From NCBI GenBank assembly GCA_964058805.1, contig CAXKVV010000572.1, positions 1-45,778 on the forward strand: DNA of 45,778 nucleotides, read 5' to 3'. Source of the stretch: Schoenoplectus triqueter. Its lineage: Eukaryota; Streptophyta; Magnoliopsida; Poales; Cyperaceae. Numbering within the stretch: the first letter of the stretch is position 1; every line of letters begins with the position of its first letter. The translations under genes and the position numbers were made by a program. This document shows positions 22,991 to 37,100 of the stretch, in pieces. Under the pieces are notes generated by a model that saw only the letters and a list, made by a program, of their open reading frames with translations, made no database searches and had not been told where the DNA came from.

Positions 22991-23448
22991 AAGATAAACT
23001 TAATTTTAGTATTAAAGTTAAATAAATTAGGAAATAAATGGAGACTATTTGGCTTCAGCACTTTGGTAGAATTTTAAGACTGATTAATGATAGCATTTGA
23101 AGAGGCAAATAGATGTGGAATTTAGTGTATAACCTATGGATGAAAAGCTCTTGAAGTCTAGTTTCCAATGGTTTAAATTTCAAGTCATTTGGAGTTCTTT
23201 ACAGAGAGTTATAGTGATTTTAGTGAAAAAGTATCAGTTGAAAGAATGCCGTTTAGAATTCTATTTTTATTATATATTTTTATTACGAATTTCTAGAGTT
23301 TTCTCAGATGTTTATGCTATATAAAGACTTGTATTATATTGTTTTGCAAGTAAGAAAGTTATAAGAATCAATAAAAAATATTTATTTATTTTTATCCATC
23401 TTTCTCTTATTTTTTTTCTCATTTATCTACCAACCTCTAATTCTATCA
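22985..23448 (+). repeat. 3' LTR of copia element
   Basis: TGTTGAAAG to TTCTATCA, 464 bp, directly after the polypurine tract. Its right edge abuts caccatgacaaaattg, which reads on the minus strand as part of the COG6 pseudogene intron. Confidence 0.9.
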
Positions 23449-25161
23449 CACCATGACAAAATTGAAAAGTGTTTTGATTATTAATGCCGAAACATTAACC
23501 TGGGCTGAAGCAGACAAGTTCTTTGCAAGAATAGCATCAACAAAGGATAATGAATCTCTTCTGCTTGAGCTGTACTCAGAGCTAGCTCTTCATCTTGAAA
23601 TTGCTCCTTTCACATCCTATGTGCTTCCGCTGCTTTCTCACACATCTTCCATTTGATGCAAATTTACAAATTTCAATTAGGAACTTTTGCATTATGGGGG
23701 AGAGAAGTGAGAGAGTGAGAGGGAGACCTGAACAATGAGATCAAGCAGAGAGGAAACAACAGGTAGGAAAGGAGATTTTGGAGCTGAAAGAGGAAGCATT
23801 ATTGAATTGTAGCTTTGGATCAACTCCACCACTACTGAAATTCCCTCCCGTACTGCTGCTGGAGGTGACAAGTCAGCTGGTACAAGAGGAGGATACCTCT
23901 ACAGCTTCCCCCCTGCTCTTCACTATGTTAAAAAATGTCTGTTGTGCTGCATCCTTCAATATGCCTATTGTGTTGCACAATGCTGTTTCTTGTCCCAACA
24001 ACTATGCTATCTATGATATAAGAATAGTAGCACAGTTACATCATGATTTACCATATTACTTGGTGCTGGCACATTATGGAATTGTAAAACCTGGTCATTA
24101 CTATCCACACTAATACAAAACATATCAAGGAACAGACAAGTAAAATAAAATTAGCAGATGAAAAAATAGTATAACAAACAAACAAACCTTCATTGTATCA
24201 ACAAACAAACAAAAGATTCAAGCACATAACTTACTGTAAAGCTGTAGAACTCCAAGGTATTAGTGAGCTTGTAGGAGAGAAGAAGGCTACGCTGAGGCAC
24301 TTGCTCCACTCTGACTTTGAAAGGCCTGCAAGCCCCTTCGAATATTCTATCAAGAACAAATGTTATGTCCCCCTCTGTCGTTTTCATAGCATCAGTTTCT
24401 CTAATTCCAGAAAGGCATCTAGCTGCAGGTCCAGAATCAACTGTTGCATCAGGATTCAGCAACACTAGTATCAGCTCTCTTTCTGATGCCAAGGCCTTCA
24501 ATGTACGCAAGGAACAGAAAACACAAATCACACGGGATATTGGTGAAACATAATAATAAATGAGATGATATTGAATGCCAATTATACACCTGATGCAGCC
24601 AGCCAAGCATATCTCCAACGTAACGCAGTGGGTCATGAGCATGCACTTCGATAGGTCTAGGAAGTCCTCCAGGACCACCTCTTGTTAGAGCACTTATAAA
24701 TCATCTAAATAACACATTATGCGTCATATTTGCAACCTACAAATCGGCAAACAGATTGTTTTTCTCAGTGGTAAAGCATTAGGGCAATAACTAAAAGATC
24801 ATGGGTTATAAATCCAATTAACACTGTCATTGATGGACTTTTGAAAAATATAATTTCATCAGAGATGAAGGAATTTTTTTGTTATTAATACTTGCTTTGT
24901 ACCTCTTCTGCACAGTATTTAAAGAGGACAGGCCTTTCCTTAAGACAGCGGATAGCCTTTTTCATAAGCTCACCAACATCAGGGTTATCAATATCAACCA
25001 ACTTTTTACATTCAGCTTGAACTCACCTGATTTAAGACATATTAGTACTTGAGGATGATATACAGTAAAGTTAAAAAATTGTAACGGAACTACCTGCATA
25101 AACGTTCATAAGCTCCTTCTTGGTATACAAACATCAGGTCCATAAGTTCCAGGTCAACTCT
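23449..25161 (-). pseudogene. COG6: COG6 (conserved oligomeric Golgi complex subunit 6), truncated pseudogene
   Basis: COG6 is a lobe B subunit of the Golgi tethering complex for retrograde vesicles. Minus-strand exons recognised by homology, 5' to 3': 25161-25094 (VDLELMDLMFVYQEGAYERL), 25026-24903 (VQAECKKL, LKERPVLFKYCAEEV), 24736-24590 ([32 protein letters not shown]), 24495-24235 ([40 protein letters not shown]), 24001-23728 (ETALCNTIGILKDAAQ, DLSPPAAVREG), 23645-23500 (MCEKAAEAH, then RRDSLSFVDAIL). Disruptions: TGA at 25025-25023 for the Trp before VQAEC, TGA at 24703-24701 for an Arg in FRRFISAL, frame loss and a stop near 23890, frame loss near 23615, and TGA at 23592-23590. The first half of the protein and the C-terminal quarter are absent. 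The 3' side ends at the copia LTR. Confidence 0.88.
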
Positions 25162-25515
25162 CTGTTGTAATAGTTACACATAAACACACATGTAAAAGGT
25201 ATCAGTATATTGGACAAGCAATATCAACATCGGTTTGCACATACAAAATTAAACCAAGAGCCACTTACCCAGATAAACATTAAAAGAGTTTTTGGACATC
25301 ACACGTTGTTTCACCTGAAACCTAATATCGATTTAGATTGTTACAACTTCCATAAAGATCAATCACTCACTTAACATTATGCATATATGATAAATTTTCA
25401 AAAAGGAGGTGAGCTCAATAATAGAAAAAGCTTTTAATGCAGTTCATATCCTCAAAGACTGACAACAGCTTGATCAATTAATGGTCTAACTTTTAAGAAG
25501 ACCATGATGCACCTT

Positions 25516-25516
<1 letters not shown>
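25162..25516. other. Upstream flank of the COG6 pseudogene
   Basis: A minus-strand segment 25269-25314 is bounded by plausible splice sites and reads VKQRVMSKNSFNVYLG. I could not match it to COG6 or anything else. The rest is AT-rich with no recognisable exon, so the N-terminal half of COG6 is lost or unrecognisable. Confidence 0.35.

Positions 25517-25553
<37 letters not shown>
25517..25553. repeat. (TA)n microsatellite
   Basis: About 17 TA units, plain sequence on either side. Confidence 0.9.
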
Positions 25554-25558
<5 letters not shown>

Positions 25559-26245
25559 CGGATACTGTCACACGAGAAAACTTCGTTGGAAAGGAAAAGG
25601 TCTTTGAAGCAACTCAGCAACTCAAGTGGAAACTGGAAAGGCGTTGCACAAGGAAGGCTCAAGCCTAAAAATAAATTTATTCACGAAAAAGTTGCTTTCA
25701 ACTTTAGATATCTGACAAGCAAACTGTTAAAGGCTGCCACTGTTCCACTAGTCCCATATTCATATGCGACCTACAAGCCCACAAGCAAGAGCATCGCTTC
25801 TATTCAAAGATTTCAAAAATAAAAGGCCAGCTCACTAGAATCAAGCCCAGAATGGATAATAATGTAAAAATGCCAAGAATTATTTACCAAACTTTTTTAA
25901 AAGTAGAATTTTTTTTTAAAAAAAATTGCATGTTTTAACATGGACTAGCAGCAAGTCTAGATGCAGCTTAGGCTTTGTTACAGTTTCACTTCTGTTCATG
26001 TTTTCCTTATTCTTTTTGAAAGACGCAACTTGCTAAAATTTCGAACCGAAATTGTCGACGGCTTGACAAACAATCCAAGTTTGGATCCTTCTCACATGAA
26101 AATCTTCTAGTGAATTTTATTACTCTACATTATGAATTAATTATTATCATGTTAAAGATGTTTATCAAGCCAAATTTAGTATATTTATTTGTTAAATTTT
26201 TTATATTTCTAGCAGATTGATTTTTGTTAGGTCATGGAAATCTTA
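25554..26245. other. Spacer with an unrecognised 78-residue open frame
   Basis: The frame 25586-25822 (+) encodes a basic peptide (MERKRSLKQLSNSSGNWKGV...) that I do not recognise. It has no splice context and could be chance or a fragment of a decayed gene. No other structure is seen. Confidence 0.3.
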
Positions 26246-26561
26246 TGTTTGGATCAGGCAGCGAAATAGCTATCGTTTTCAAAATAAAATAGCAGTAATG
26301 CATTTAAATACAAATTTATTGTTATTGAATAGTGAAAAGCTATTATGTTATTTTGAGGAGAGATTAAATAGTTATTATTTTTTTTAAAATTTTTTTTATT
26401 ACTATTTTAAACATACAATTCAAATAATATTTTTATCATTCGGAATAACATCAATTTTTACTATCTTCGCGCTAATCTAAAAATCATTATTTTTTCATTA
26501 TTTTCATTTACTATTCTCAATTCCTTCATTCTTATATTATTCTTTATACAAGATCCAAACA
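26246..26561. mobile_element. Possible MITE with TGTTTGGATC ends
   Basis: The 10-bp termini TGTTTGGATC (26246-26255) and GATCCAAACA (26552-26561) are perfect inverted repeats bounding a 316-bp AT-rich segment. Pairing inside is weak and I see no clear target duplication, so the assignment is tentative. Confidence 0.4.
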
Positions 26562-26869
26562 TTTCGTTACTATCATCTCAAATGCACAAGAAGCTTTTTT
26601 CATAGACCTATCACATGACAACCTAGCTGAAAGTGCCATAGAACATCAAAAGAATTATGAAGTACAAATGGTTCTAAAGCAAGAGCAACTTTCCAGCAGA
26701 GCATCGGACTCTTTACAATTACATGTTTACATAGCATGTTGAGATGCTCTCATTCCAGGCATAAACCTTAATAAAAGCGAGTTCTTTTATGTGCACTTTC
26801 TTCCCCACTTGAACAAAAAAAAGCGCTCTCTTTGCTCTGCTTATACCGGCCTTAAGCTCTCTTCTCTCT

Positions 26870-27569
26870 ATCTCAAGTTCTCAACTCATCTCAAAGCCAG
26901 TCTACAAGGTGATTTTTTTATTTTCTTTTTCTTTCATCTTATCAACTTGTAGATCAGTTATTAGTTTGTGTATACCTGAACACTCGATCTAGGTTTTCTA
27001 AGAAAATTATGAATTGTATTTTATTGACTTATGTTTCTTGGGGTTGTTTGGACCCAAAATTCTTGGGTTACGTACCGCTTCTGAAAATATATTTTAATTT
27101 TCTCTTTCCTTACCAGTTTATGTTATTTACTCAGTGTTCTTGTTCATCTATTTGAGAAATTTTCATACTTTAAAGGGAGAATAAGTTCATTTGGAGTGCA
27201 AAGTAGCTAGTTCCATAGGTATATCAAACAGGAGGCATAATTTTCTTTGTAATTTCACCAAACTACCCGAGTCACAATTGGGTAACCCATTTTGATTTGT
27301 CCCTCTCTAGCGGATCTTTCACTTTTCCACAATAAAGACACTTCATCTCCCTCCCATTAAATATGGTAATTGAGTTGGGAATAAAATTGCTTTCTGCAGC
27401 AAAGGTTATGTGCAATTGAGAATCAACCAGTCAAGTGCTAATAATTTATCATTGAGACAGAGCACAAAATGGCCTTGTTTCTTTCTACATTTGCTACTTT
27501 GCATAAAATCTTGATTATGCATTGTGCAAAACTTTTGATCTTAGACCGTTTTTAGGTTATCTTCAATCA
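26870..27569 (+). promoter_or_regulatory. Actin pseudogene leader exon, leader intron and 5' UTR
   Basis: A pyrimidine-rich leader ends ctacaag at 26908, followed by a GT donor (gtgatttt). The intron runs to an AG at 27554-27555, leaving 14 nt of UTR (gttatcttcaatca) before the ATG at 27570. A leader intron ending a few bases before the start codon is characteristic of plant actin genes. Its preservation shows that this copy arose by DNA duplication, not by retroposition. Confidence 0.7.
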
Positions 27570-29480
<1,911 letters not shown>

Positions 29481-30232
29481 ACAACCTTCTATGCTTCCAT
29501 TCTGTTATATTATTCATGTGTAATAGTTAATAGTCATTTATTGAGATGAGAGTGATGCTTGCACTTCTTGCTTGTTTGCTTCTTTGATTGAGTTGGTTGC
29601 CTGTTCTGTAATATTAGGTGCTTAGCAGACTTTTTTGTGTGAAGTTCCATTTGTCTTGCTGTTGATTTTTCTTCCCCTTTCCTGATATGTCTTGCTATTG
29701 ATTGAGGATAATTTATTTGTTTTTTTTTTGTTAATGAAAAATTCTATATTTGACAACTAAAATGTGGAACTAACAAGTGCTCTTTGCGGCTATCTAATCA
29801 CATATTTCTTATACTTATTGTACTTTTTTTGGGTAAAATTCTTGCTTTAAGCTTTTCTTGATTTTATTATTGCACAATCTTGCGAACAATTTATCAAATC
29901 GTGTAATTGAAGTAGAGGATCACAATCAAATGAGGGAACTTCATAGGACCGTAGTTTTCATTAGTTTAAAAAGCAAAAAAAAATTCCGCAAACAAAAGAA
30001 AACTTATTATGTAGTTAAAGACAAAGCAAATGAAAAATTATTAGGCGCTTTATGTTTCACCCATGGATCACTAATTTAACTCGTTGATTAGTAGACTTCA
30101 GAAAGATTAAGTAGTATTCCGCAGGTAAGAGTGTTGTGAATTATAAATCCAATCTAGCTAGTAGAATTGAAAACAGTGGATGAAAAAGGAAAAAAAAAAC
30201 TATACTTTTATTTATCTTACTTAAAAACAATC
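29481..30232. other. Actin 3' flank and spacer
   Basis: T-rich 3' UTR-like sequence to about 29700, then AT-rich spacer. An open frame at 29858-30079 (basic, KKKFRKQKKTYYVVKDK) matches nothing that I recognise and has no supporting context. Confidence 0.4.
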
Positions 30233-30326
30233 TTACTCATCCCAGTGCATATCTAGTCTTTTTTATTGATCTTACTTAAAAATAAATAAAAGAAAAAAAA
30301 GACTAGTTATGCACTGGGGATGAGTA
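30233..30326. repeat. Small foldback repeat
   Basis: tactcatcccagtgcat with a tctagtctttttt continuation (30233-30264) is complementary to aaaaaagactag and tatgcactggggatgagta (30294-30326), with one bulge and one mismatch. The loop contains a second copy of the cttacttaaaaa stretch found just to the left of the element (30217). It could be a tiny MITE. Confidence 0.6.
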
Positions 30327-30887
30327 AAATCAAAATTTACCATATCTAATCAGCTATGATGGACTAGTTCTATAAAATATTATAATGTATTTTTAGGATT
30401 GATAATTGTACTTTTATTCGTATGATAATTGTACTTCTTGTTCGTAAGTTGTAACTCTTATGTGCACTTCAGAAGTATTCATATATTTTCTCTGGAAAAA
30501 TATTTATACTACTATTAAGGTGTTTATAACTTACGTCATTAAAATTAAAATTTTATTTTAACTTTTAAAATATGTATTTTAAAAAAAATATTTATATTTT
30601 ACATTGAAATACATAACATTATATACAAGAACTAATTTCTTTCCATTTTTATCTATGTGATTAAATATATTATTACATGAGGCCGCTTAGTCTGACAATA
30701 AGTCTCGCACATCATCACAATCAACCATATTTAGTGACTGCTGACCAGCTAAACACTACTGCTTAAGTTGCAATCGCAACACAAATGTTTCCAACTGGAG
30801 TTGCAACCAAAAAAAATTGTAATTTAGTCCTCTCCATACTAAAGAGTATAAAAACAATGAAAAGAGGAGAGCATAAGAAACAGAAAG
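30327..30887. other. AT-rich spacer
   Basis: No gene or repeat structure is recognised, apart from simple duplicates of tgataattgtactt near 30400-30440. Confidence 0.5.
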
Positions 30888-32036
30888 TTAAGAGTAAGGG
30901 GAAATTAGTTATTTGCCATTAAAAAGTGTCAAAATTAGAAATTTGCCACTCCAAAGTTTAAATTAAGAAATTTGCCATCGCAAATCTTATTTACTCTTAA
31001 TTTTGCCATTTTGTATATTTAATCAGAATTTAAAAATCAATAATTTAAAAAATACCAATAATACCCCTGTATCTATTAAGGAATTTCCTTTCTTCATTTC
31101 TAAACCAGCTTCTATCTTTGGTAGCTCATATTTGATATCACTTTTGTATGTTTATGATTCTAATAAATACAAATTACCAAACTGAGCAATTACCAGTCTG
31201 ACAAATACCAAATACCAAACTGATAAGCGACTCTGATAAGCTACTCACATACTGATCAACTACCCTGAAAAACACCCAGCAAGTTACTGGTAAGCTAATC
31301 TAAGGCAACTTCAAATAGTAGTGAAAATTAAAATAAGAAAATTCAATGCCATAAGTGAAAATTAATGCAGAAGTGAAATTGAAAGAAGGGAATGGGTAAT
31401 ATACTTTATAATTTTCGGATTTATATAAAAACCTTCATGAATTTGCATCAGTAGTGCTCACAAGTCTCATCACAAATATCTCTCAAGTTGGGTTTTCCAC
31501 GACGGGTAGTGATCTCCTTCTTGGCTCAGAGGCGTTGGAAGAGGAAGTAGGCATTCTCTATGCTTGGACTTGGCGGATTCAAGAGGAGCAATCGCCAGAC
31601 AGTTGGGTTGCAAGTTGGGTATTCCTCTCTGTCGAAGGGAGGCAGAGAATTTTTGTCTCAGTTAAACGATTTTGCTTTCTATCAAGCGAATGGGTAAACT
31701 CCTCTCTATGGAGCCGGGGGTGGAGGATTCGAATAACAGTGGTAGCGAGTTCGAATAGAAGGAAATCGAAGATGGTTGATTGAGAGGGGGTTTAATCAAA
31801 GATATAGCAGGTGTGAATATATCGAGTCTAAATTGATCTATATCCTGGATCGATACAGTGACATTGTTGGTATTTTCTAAATTATTAATTTTTAAATTCC
31901 AATTAAATATACAGAATGGAAAATTTAAAAATAAATGAGATTTATGATGGAAAATTTCTTAATTCAAATTTTGGAGTAACAAATTTCTAATTTTGACACA
32001 TTGTAATGGCAAATAACTAATTTTCCTTAAGAATAA
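30888..32036. mobile_element. Non-autonomous DNA transposon, MULE-like, long TIRs
   Basis: Terminal inverted repeats of about 165 bp (30898-31066 and 31863-32026) start ggggaaattagttatttgcc and end ggcaaataactaattttcc, with about 85% pairing. The flanks ttaagagtaa (30888-30897) and ttaagaataa (32027-32036) match at 9 of 10 positions. Long TIRs and 9-10 bp duplications point to the Mutator superfamily. No transposase is present. The interior (31440-31800) is less AT-rich and carries an open frame of 109 codons (31454-31783), possibly captured host sequence. Confidence 0.8.
31454..31783. other. Gene-like interior of the MULE-like element
   Basis: The plus-strand frame (MLTSLITNISQVGFSTTGSD..., 109 residues) matches no family I know. 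The minus strand of the same segment contains MPTSSSNASEPRRRSLPVVE, which looks more like ordinary protein composition but stops soon after. Base composition differs from the AT-rich TIRs. Whether it is captured gene sequence cannot be decided by reading. Confidence 0.35.
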
Positions 32037-33300
32037 TGATGTGCGAAATTTATTAAGCTACGGCGATAGTGAAGATGTATGTGATGTTCTCAAATTTTAT
32101 GGAAATAATAAAAAAAGGGGACTGATACTTGTTCAATCATGGAGAAGGTGCGTATTTTAATATGTTAATAATTTAAAAACTCAAACACACACGTCTAGTA
32201 CACCGTGTTAAACATATGTCACGTATAAATTCAATAAATTTCAAATAAAATTAAAGAAATATATAAGAAAAATAAAAAAAAATTAGAATGATTCTGATCA
32301 TAAAAAATAAAATTAACGTGTCATATTCAAAAATATCACATATATTAGAGTGATCATGGTCTCTAACTTCAGTATCAAGCTAATTTTTTAAGTACACGAA
32401 CATTTTAAAAGTTTGATATATTGAAATATTTTATACGTATTAGACGTACGTATTTAGATGTGTCAAAATTGTTCATATATTGATCACACATATTTAACAA
32501 TATGACACGTGCGACATGTGAACCGTTACGTACAGATACGTTCAGATGCAAATACCTATTCATGTCAATATTTATACATGCGTGTATACGTATAAATATT
32601 TATCCGCGTCTTACACATTTATCATTATCCTATTAACCACGACAAAGGTTGAGGTTTATGTAGATGCGTAGGTGGCTATTCATTTAAAATTGATGAATTT
32701 AGCAAATCCGGGGATAATACAATTAACAAAGTATCAGCATTAGACAATGCATTGTCTCAGATTAAAACGGGAGACTTTTTGATATGAAGTACGTAACCTA
32801 ATTTACTCGTATTAAAAATAGCAAAAATGAGAGTAGGTTGAAAATGAAATTATGTCGGAATTCGGATCAACAGAGGTCGAATTATGATATTCTGAAGACA
32901 CGACAGCGTGAATCACACGCATAACGGGTCACTCAACACTGTATACTGCGACCAGCTATACAAATAGATACATGGCTATGGATTAAAGGAATCAAATTGC
33001 TTTCTAAGTCTGTCAAACTCCGATAATCACTCTTTCCCCTCTATGTGAGAATTAAAAATAGAATAAAGGAAAATTGGCAAACAACTCAAAAACAAACAAA
33101 AAAACAGCTCAATATTATAATCGCCTTTTTCGTGGCGAAAATAATTTGGCGAAACTGAGATACCAGGCACCAGGCACCAGGTACTACACAAGGCTTGGTC
33201 CAACTGAATTTTTATTTTTTATTTTTTTACATTTTTCAATATCAATTATGAAAGTACATCCATGTGATAGACGACAAAGGTCTAACCTTTGCCATTGCGG
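32037..33300. other. AT-rich spacer
   Basis: I see no gene. A stretch rich in acgtac/cacgtg-like motifs occurs at 32430-32600 (acgtacgtattt, gacacgtgcgacatg), and a duplicated accaggc occurs near 33165-33180. Confidence 0.5.
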
Positions 33301-34150
33301 TGATCTTTTTCGCCATTAATTTATTCTCTGTCGGCATTGTGGGCCCCATTGCCGCGCTCTATTCTGGCTTTCTTTTTCTTACCATGTTTTACCACCAACT
33401 ATGATTCACCCCACCATTAAATTAGAGGAATGGGTTCTCGATTGCATTTCTGAGAGCGACATGTGATTGTCTCTGACCTAGTTAGTACTCGATATTTCTC
33501 CGTCTTATTGGTTCTCTTGAGGTATCTCTCTTTTTTTTTCCTTAACTTCTTATAGTGCCGGATAAAGGTTAATGCTTTAGTTTTATTGGTTCACATTATG
33601 ATGTCGAAAGATGTGATTTTGGGTTTAATCAATCTTTGCCCATTTTTGCATTTCCATTGTTCTCAGAGCTTGGTGCTTTACTTGATAGCTTCCCCTTATT
33701 CTACGGGATTGTCTGGGAAGAAAGAGAAAAAGAGAAAAGGAAAACAAAGCTCGCCCCACTTTGCGTGTCTTGTTCCACCCAAATCGTCACTCAATTAACT
33801 ATAAGTGGCGATCAATTAGCTACCTTGTGGGGCTCGATTTGATTAATTTAATATATTTCTATTTATAAATTTATGATGAACAACTGAGAGTCTTAAGAAA
33901 TTTTTTACTATGTTCATTGATTAGCTCTACTGTTATCCAGGGACTACAGTAATAGGCATTTATTATTCCATCAAAAATTTCATGCGATCCACCCCCTTTA
34001 TTTCTTCCAAAGAGTCTGAAGCATTAACTCCCTCATGAAGTTACACTTCCATCCCCACCTGTGTTTCTAGACTCCAGGTTTCAGATCTTGAAAAAAACAT
34101 GTTCTCCTCTATTTAACTCCCTTCTCTCTACTTACTCATTTTCAGGTAAA
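33301..34150 (+). promoter_or_regulatory. PMT gene leader region
   Basis: A leader exon probably ends at 33521 (ttcttgag before gtatctctct). A leader intron would run to the ttttcag at 34139-34145, leaving gtaaa before the ATG at 34151. An upstream in-frame ATG at 34061 would add 30 residues that do not look like the family and lies inside this likely intron. The exact transcription start is unknown. Confidence 0.5.
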
Positions 34151-37100
34151 ATGCCGAAAGATTATCCAAATTCGCCAAAAACACACCAATTGCTTGAATC
34201 AAAGAAGCATCGGATAACATACATTCTAGCTGTATCCGGTCTATGTCTAATTTTCTATATATTAGGTGCATGGCAAAATACCACCTTACCAAAATCGGAT
34301 CCAACCCAAGCCATTTCAAAAGTTGAGTGTGAATCCAAACCTGATAACGCCAAATCTGCCAACGCCAACCGTGCAGTGCCATCTTTCTCATCCTCTGGGG
34401 TAGCGCTAGATTTCGAGGCACACCACCAGCTCAGCATAAATGAAACTGCAGCCTCAGTTGGGAAATTCCCAGCTTGTGCTCTGAACTTTAGCGAGTATAC
34501 CCCATGCCAAGACCGAACCAGGGGTCGCCGGTTTGAGAGAGCCATGCTTGTATACCGAGAACGGCATTGTCCTGGTAAGGATGAACTGATCAGGTGCTTG
34601 GTACCAGCACCTTCAAACTACAAGACCCCATTTAAGTGGCCTCAGAGCAGAGATTATGCCTGGTATGACAACATACCACACAAGGAGCTGAGTGTAGAGA
34701 AGGCAGTACAAAATTGGATCCAGGTCGAAGGGGACCGGTTCAGGTTTCCTGGTGGTGGGACCATGTTCCCACGCGGGGCTGATGCATATATTGATGACAT
34801 GAATGAGCTTATACCATTGTCTGATGGTAGTATCAGAACTGCCGTTGATACTGGTTGTGGGGTAAGTTTTTTCGAAATTTCTCTTTTATGTATTTTACAT
34901 CCATAATCCTAGTTTTTGTTTGCTGCATCTAAATTTTTAGCTATTTGCTTGTATTCTGTGCAATAAGCCTTTTTTGGGTGGATACACACAAAGAGAATAC
35001 AGTTATCTAGAACATAAAAGGGTATAGACAACAATATCTTTAAATTTATTTTTGGAAAATTTTATTTTGTAATTTATCTTGTTATGAATATAATAGGTTG
35101 CTAGTTGGGGAGCTTATCTACTAAAAAGGAATGTGGTAACAATGTCATTTGCACCAAGAGACACACACGAGGCACAAGTGCAATTTGCACTGGAGAGAGG
35201 TGTACCAGCAATGATCGGTATTATGGCAACACAGCGTTTACCATACCCAGCTCGGGCTTTTGATCTTGCTCACTGCTCAAGGTGTCTAATCCCTTGGTTC
35301 AAATATGGTATAACAATGTCTGTTTATTCAATTAGATTAATTTCACATTTGCTTACTTTTATGCTTCATGTGATATTAATTTATTTTGGTTGGGGGTTTG
35401 CCAGACAAATAAAAGATCCATACCAATTTAGCTCAGCAATGCCCTGTGAAATTTAACCCTTTGGTCTATTTTCAGCTATCCGGATGTATGTAATTCCAGA
35501 TGGAAACCAAATAAGACTAAAAGGCTGAGCCACTGCTAGATGCTCTCTCAATTCATGGCAACACCCAATTATTGGTGAAGAACAATACTTGTCTATACCC
35601 TAATCAATGATTTACCTTTGTGAAATAGATGGATTATACCTGATTGAGGTGGACAGGATCCTTCGGCCAGGAGGATACTGGGTGCTGTCGGGCCCACCTA
35701 TCCACTGGAAGAAGTACTACGAGGGATGGGAGAGAACGAAGGAGGATTTGAAGGAGGAGCAGGACAGCATAGAGGAGGTGGCTAGGCGTCTTTGCTGGAA
35801 AAAGGTGGTCGAGAAGGAAGATCTTGCTGTGTGGCAAAAACCAACCAATCACGTGGAATGCGTCAACAACCGTAAAACCATCAAGACCCCACATATTTGC
35901 AAGAGTGATAATGGCGATGCTGCTTGGTATGCATGTCAAATTCTAGTGCTGAACTATTGTTCCGTTTCAATTGAAGTTAGACTTTTCCTGGCCCTGCTAG
36001 TGAAGTCGGAAAGCACCAATGTGCTAACATTGTAGATAGTGGAACTTCCTTTTGTCTTGCTCTAAGACTTCTTGTTTGTTGGAAAAACAAGGAGCTCCAC
36101 GTATTGTCCTTAAATCACCACAATCTCATTACAATTCCTTAAGAAATTTATCCTTCTCTCTCAAAGTTACGAAGGAAACTCTATCCATTGAACTTTTGAT
36201 GAATGCGGCAAGGGGAGTTATGTTTCACGCTTCTTTAGTAGAATATGATGTTTTTAATGTTTCGTGAGGGTATGCAACATGAACTTATTTACAGAGAGAC
36301 ACATGCAAAACTAAAAACTTGCACTTAAAGCTATAGTTATGTTTCTCATTCATGGAAGTTATTTTTGGACAATTACATGAGGATCACTTTTAAATTAGGC
36401 AAATGCATATCTGAACAGGTACATCAAGTTGGAAACATGCATCACCCCATTACCAGAAGTAAATGATGAAGAAGAGGTGGCTGGAGGCGCAGTTGCTAAA
36501 TGGCCAGAACGGGCCTTTGCAGTCCCACCAAGAATCTCTCGCGGGACCATCCCTGGCATAGATTCAAAGAAATTTGAAGAAGATAACAAGATGTGGATTG
36601 AGCGCATATCGCACTACAAGAAGATGATTCCACCTTTGCCTCAAGGCCGGTACCGCAATGTCATGGACATGAATGCAAACCTTGGTGGCTTTGCTGCAGC
36701 TGTGGATAAGTTCAATGTGTGGGTTATGAACGTGGTGCCCGCACACTCAGACAAGAACACACTAGGTGTCATTTATGAGAGAGGGTTCATTGGCACATAC
36801 CAGGATTGGTGTGAGGCATTCTCAACATACCCTAGAACCTATGATTTGATTCATGCCGATAATGTGTTTAGCATTTATCAAGACAGGTATTTTCTGAAAA
36901 ATATTAAATTCACAAGATTAGACTATACCATAAAGAGTACTCGTGTGGTGTGTTATTAAAAGGCTAGTATAAATGTTTACCACTTTATCATATATGGTTA
37001 CCAAATCAGAAATAGGACTATAAGGCAAAGACCTAGTTCGGCAGTGGACTGTATAATTTTATGTATTCAGCTGCAAACATACACTGATTTCAGATTTGTG

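Larger units (their letters stand above)
18458..23448 (+). mobile_element. Ty1/copia retrotransposon, full-length but defective
   Basis: The order is 5' LTR, tRNA-Met primer-binding site, gag, protease, integrase, reverse transcriptase, RNase H, polypurine tract (aagtttaagaggggg before 22985) and 3' LTR, about 5 kb in all. The 5-bp sequences outside the two LTRs (ggggg and cacca) do not match, and the left one is retroelement sequence. The outer structure was therefore altered after insertion. The right LTR directly abuts a COG6 intron remnant, which suggests that the element landed in that gene. Confidence 0.9.

Noticed and set aside
23453..24113. Plus-strand open frames of 67 and 111 codons
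   Set aside because: They are antisense to COG6 exons, where the minus strand gives recognisable COG6 sequence.
29858..30079. 73-codon basic open frame
   Set aside because: No homologue recognised, no splice or promoter context, typical of chance frames in AT-rich DNA.
34061..34150. Upstream in-frame start for the PMT protein (30 extra residues)
   Set aside because: The extra segment lies before a good acceptor (ttttcag, to 34145) and is likely leader intron. The family starts at a short basic tail like MPKDY.
36052..36267. Open frame of 71 codons in PMT intron 3
   Set aside because: It lies between the exon 3 donor (35926) and exon 4 acceptor (36419), and the residues match nothing in the family.
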